Source: Takakia lepidozioides
Lineage: Eukaryota > Streptophyta > Takakiopsida > Takakiales > Takakiaceae
Length of the DNA stretch: 64,000 bases
Direction: 5' to 3'
NCBI GenBank assembly: GCA_030704615.1
Contig: CM060732.1
Span: forward strand, 51,751,053 to 51,815,052
Below the pieces are notes generated by a model. That model had not been told where the DNA came from. It saw only the letters and a program-made list of their open reading frames with translations, and did not search any database. Made by a program: the position numbers and the translations under genes. Below are positions 62,724 to 64,000 of this stretch, in pieces (position 1 is the first letter of the stretch; each line of letters begins with the position of its first letter).

Positions 62724-64000
62724 GGACGTCCCAATAATAAGGAGTAAGCCTCCATGACTTCATCCATCTTCAACACAGTTACTGTGATCATAAAGATCAT
62801 CTTCTGTATCTGTATCTTAACTCCTCTTATTAATCCCAATGGCTGTACACTTCTTTGATCTGCCATTGTTACTGTAAATGGGGCTGGTTTCATGTTACTT
62901 AGACCAAGCTTCTTTCTTAATTGGTCTGTCATGATATTTACTCCAGAACCTCCATTTATCAGTACATCAGTTAGTTCTGTGCTTCCAATTCTCAATTGGA
63001 TTACTGGCATAGAATCATCAAAGTCCATGACTGTTTCTCGCCCTTCCGGCTTCACATTATAACTGGTCACCTTGCTGTTCAGGTCTGTGTTTCCTGTCTC
63101 CTGGGCAATTCGATTGATTGCTTGATACAGCCTGTGCCTACAATAAGGTGCCACAGCCAATAGCTGTCCAATGGTAATCTCTGCTTTGGTCTGGCATATT
63201 ACTTCAGCCAAAGTCTCTTCATTACTTTGCATGCCTGCATCTTCTTTCTTCCTTTCATCCTCACTCACTTCTTCTTCTCCATCAGAATCAGAGGAATCTG
63301 CCACAGGAATATCAGTACTCTTTTGCATTTCCCTTATAGTATCTGCCACTTCCTTGTGCAGTTCCTTCTCATCTTTCCAAGTCTCTTCATCTTCAGGCAT
63401 ATCACTGCCATCTTCATTATCATCATCTTCCTCAGCTACTGGAGGTATTAGTTTGGCTTTGCTTCTGGTTACTATCATTGTACTTACTTCTGGTACAACA
63501 CATGGCCTAACCATGTGAGCTGCCACCACTGGGCCCTCATTCACATGAGCTCTCATCTCATTCTGGTGTCTTATCCAGAATGAACAGGCTGCCCTGCGAT
63601 GTCCTGGCTGATTACAATAGTAACATAGTTCTTCACCATTGGGTCCTCGCCCTTGGTCTGTTCTTGGATTATTTCTGTAATCCTGATTCCCGGGTTGGTA
63701 ATTCCCCCTTGGATTACCCTGATAGTTGCCTCTGGAATTTCCTTGGTAATTTCCTCTTGAATTACCTCTCCCTTCCATGCCATTGTTATAACCACCAGAC
63801 CTACCATAGTGGTCCTGATCATTGTTTCTTCTTGGCTGGGGCTGCACCTGATGCACCCTTACTTGCCTAGGTTCTCTTGCAGATGTCCTTCTGTTGTAGT
63901 AACAATTCTCAGTAGAATGGTTATCCATTTTACATATAGTACAGTGTTTCTCCTTCATGTGGCATTCTGTGGTGGTATGGCCTTCATTCTGGCACTTTGC
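62675..64000 (-). CDS. A3 Gag C-terminus and protease (cut by window edge)
   Basis: The frame is open from the right edge to a stop at 62675. Knuckles CTICKMDNHSTENC and CYYCNQPGHRRAAC are intact; the first knuckle lies at the edge. Then a Gly/Asn/Arg repeat (RGNYQGNSRGNYQGNPRGNY), an acidic Glu/Asp-rich stretch, LAVAPYCRHRLYQAINRIAQ, and the protease block DVLINGGSGVNIM. The catalytic Asp is Asn (codon at 62954-62956, one G-to-A change from A1), so the protease should be inactive. The frame ends SLLLGRPWLKQ..GILSY. Confidence 0.9.
   Translation of the reverse strand, partial: AKCQNEGHTTTECHMKEKHCTICKMDNHSTENCYYNRRTSAREPRQVRVHQVQPQPRRNNDQDHYGRSGGYNNGMEGRGNSRGNYQGNSRGNYQGNPRGNYQPGNQDYRNNPRTDQGRGPNGEELCYYCNQPGHRRAACSFWIRHQNEMRAHVNEGPVVAAHMVRPCVVPEVSTMIVTRSKAKLIPPVAEEDDDNEDGSDMPEDEETWKDEKELHKEVADTIREMQKSTDIPVADSSDSDGEEEVSEDERKKEDAGMQSNEETLAEVICQTKAEITIGQLLAVAPYCRHRLYQAINRIAQETGNTDLNSKVTSYNVKPEGRETVMDFDDSMPVIQLRIGSTELTDVLINGGSGVNIMTDQLRKKLGLSNMKPAPFTVTMADQRSVQPLGLIRGVKIQIQKMIFMITVTVLKMDEVMEAYSLLLGRPWLKQARYSMTGILSY

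Larger units (their letters stand above)
54261..64000 (-). mobile_element. Ty3/gypsy element A3, runs off the right edge
   Basis: Third family A copy, minus strand. In view: 3' LTR (partly inverted), polypurine tract, ORF3, integrase, RNase H, reverse transcriptase, protease and the zinc-knuckle half of Gag. It has no large deletion in the visible part, so it is the best guide to the full gene order. Single-base losses near 62158, 60680 and 59855 break pol. Its protease has Asn in place of the catalytic Asp. Confidence 0.93.

Overview
The window looks like nuclear DNA of a land plant, probably a seed-free one (fern, lycophyte or bryophyte). The reasons are a many-intron plant-type lipoxygenase gene, PLS-class pentatricopeptide (PPR) sequence, a PDF-like motif next to it, large Ty3/gypsy elements with tRNA-type primer sites, and a Ty1/copia element. 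I cannot name the species. I see no tRNA or rRNA gene and no CRISPR array.

Layout. 0-14.4 kb is a graveyard of short pieces: a hypothetical basic protein, a palindromic tandem repeat, a truncated LTR of family A, a decayed PPR locus that has grown into a tandem array (3.1-5.0 kb), a LINE endonuclease scrap, hypothetical ORFs, and a unit at 10.04-13.84 kb edged by arrays of small hairpins that carries a decayed protein-kinase-like gene. A gypsy Gag zinc-knuckle scrap follows.

14.9-23.9 kb is the one clear host gene, a lipoxygenase of 11 exons. Its iron ligands and C-terminal Ile are intact, but exon 8 holds a one-base frame break. Intron 9 carries a small Ty1/copia element with a perfect 5-bp target duplication, and intron 10 carries a MITE-like inverted-repeat element.

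25.6-64 kb is a nest of Ty3/gypsy elements. Family B (25.57 kb to about 54.3 kb, + strand) is the old host, with a tRNA-iMet primer site. It was hit by A1 (+ strand, 28018-37987, TSD TGCCT) and A2 (- strand, 41003-52464, TSD CTGTT). A third copy, A3 (- strand), begins at the end of the B 3' LTR and runs off the right edge; a small inversion at 54.26-54.82 kb scrambles that junction. Family A has Athila/Tat-like reverse transcriptase, an ORF between the primer site and gag that lacks an AUG, gag-pro and pol in overlapping frames, and about 3.7 kb of extra coding sequence after integrase. That extra region (here ORF3) seems to encode a protein of about 1,200 residues with a coiled coil and no recognised domain. 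It is present in all three copies and is the best candidate here for something undescribed. Each A copy is broken, but A1 and A2 lack different parts (integrase; zinc knuckles plus protease), so they could only move with help from an intact relative.
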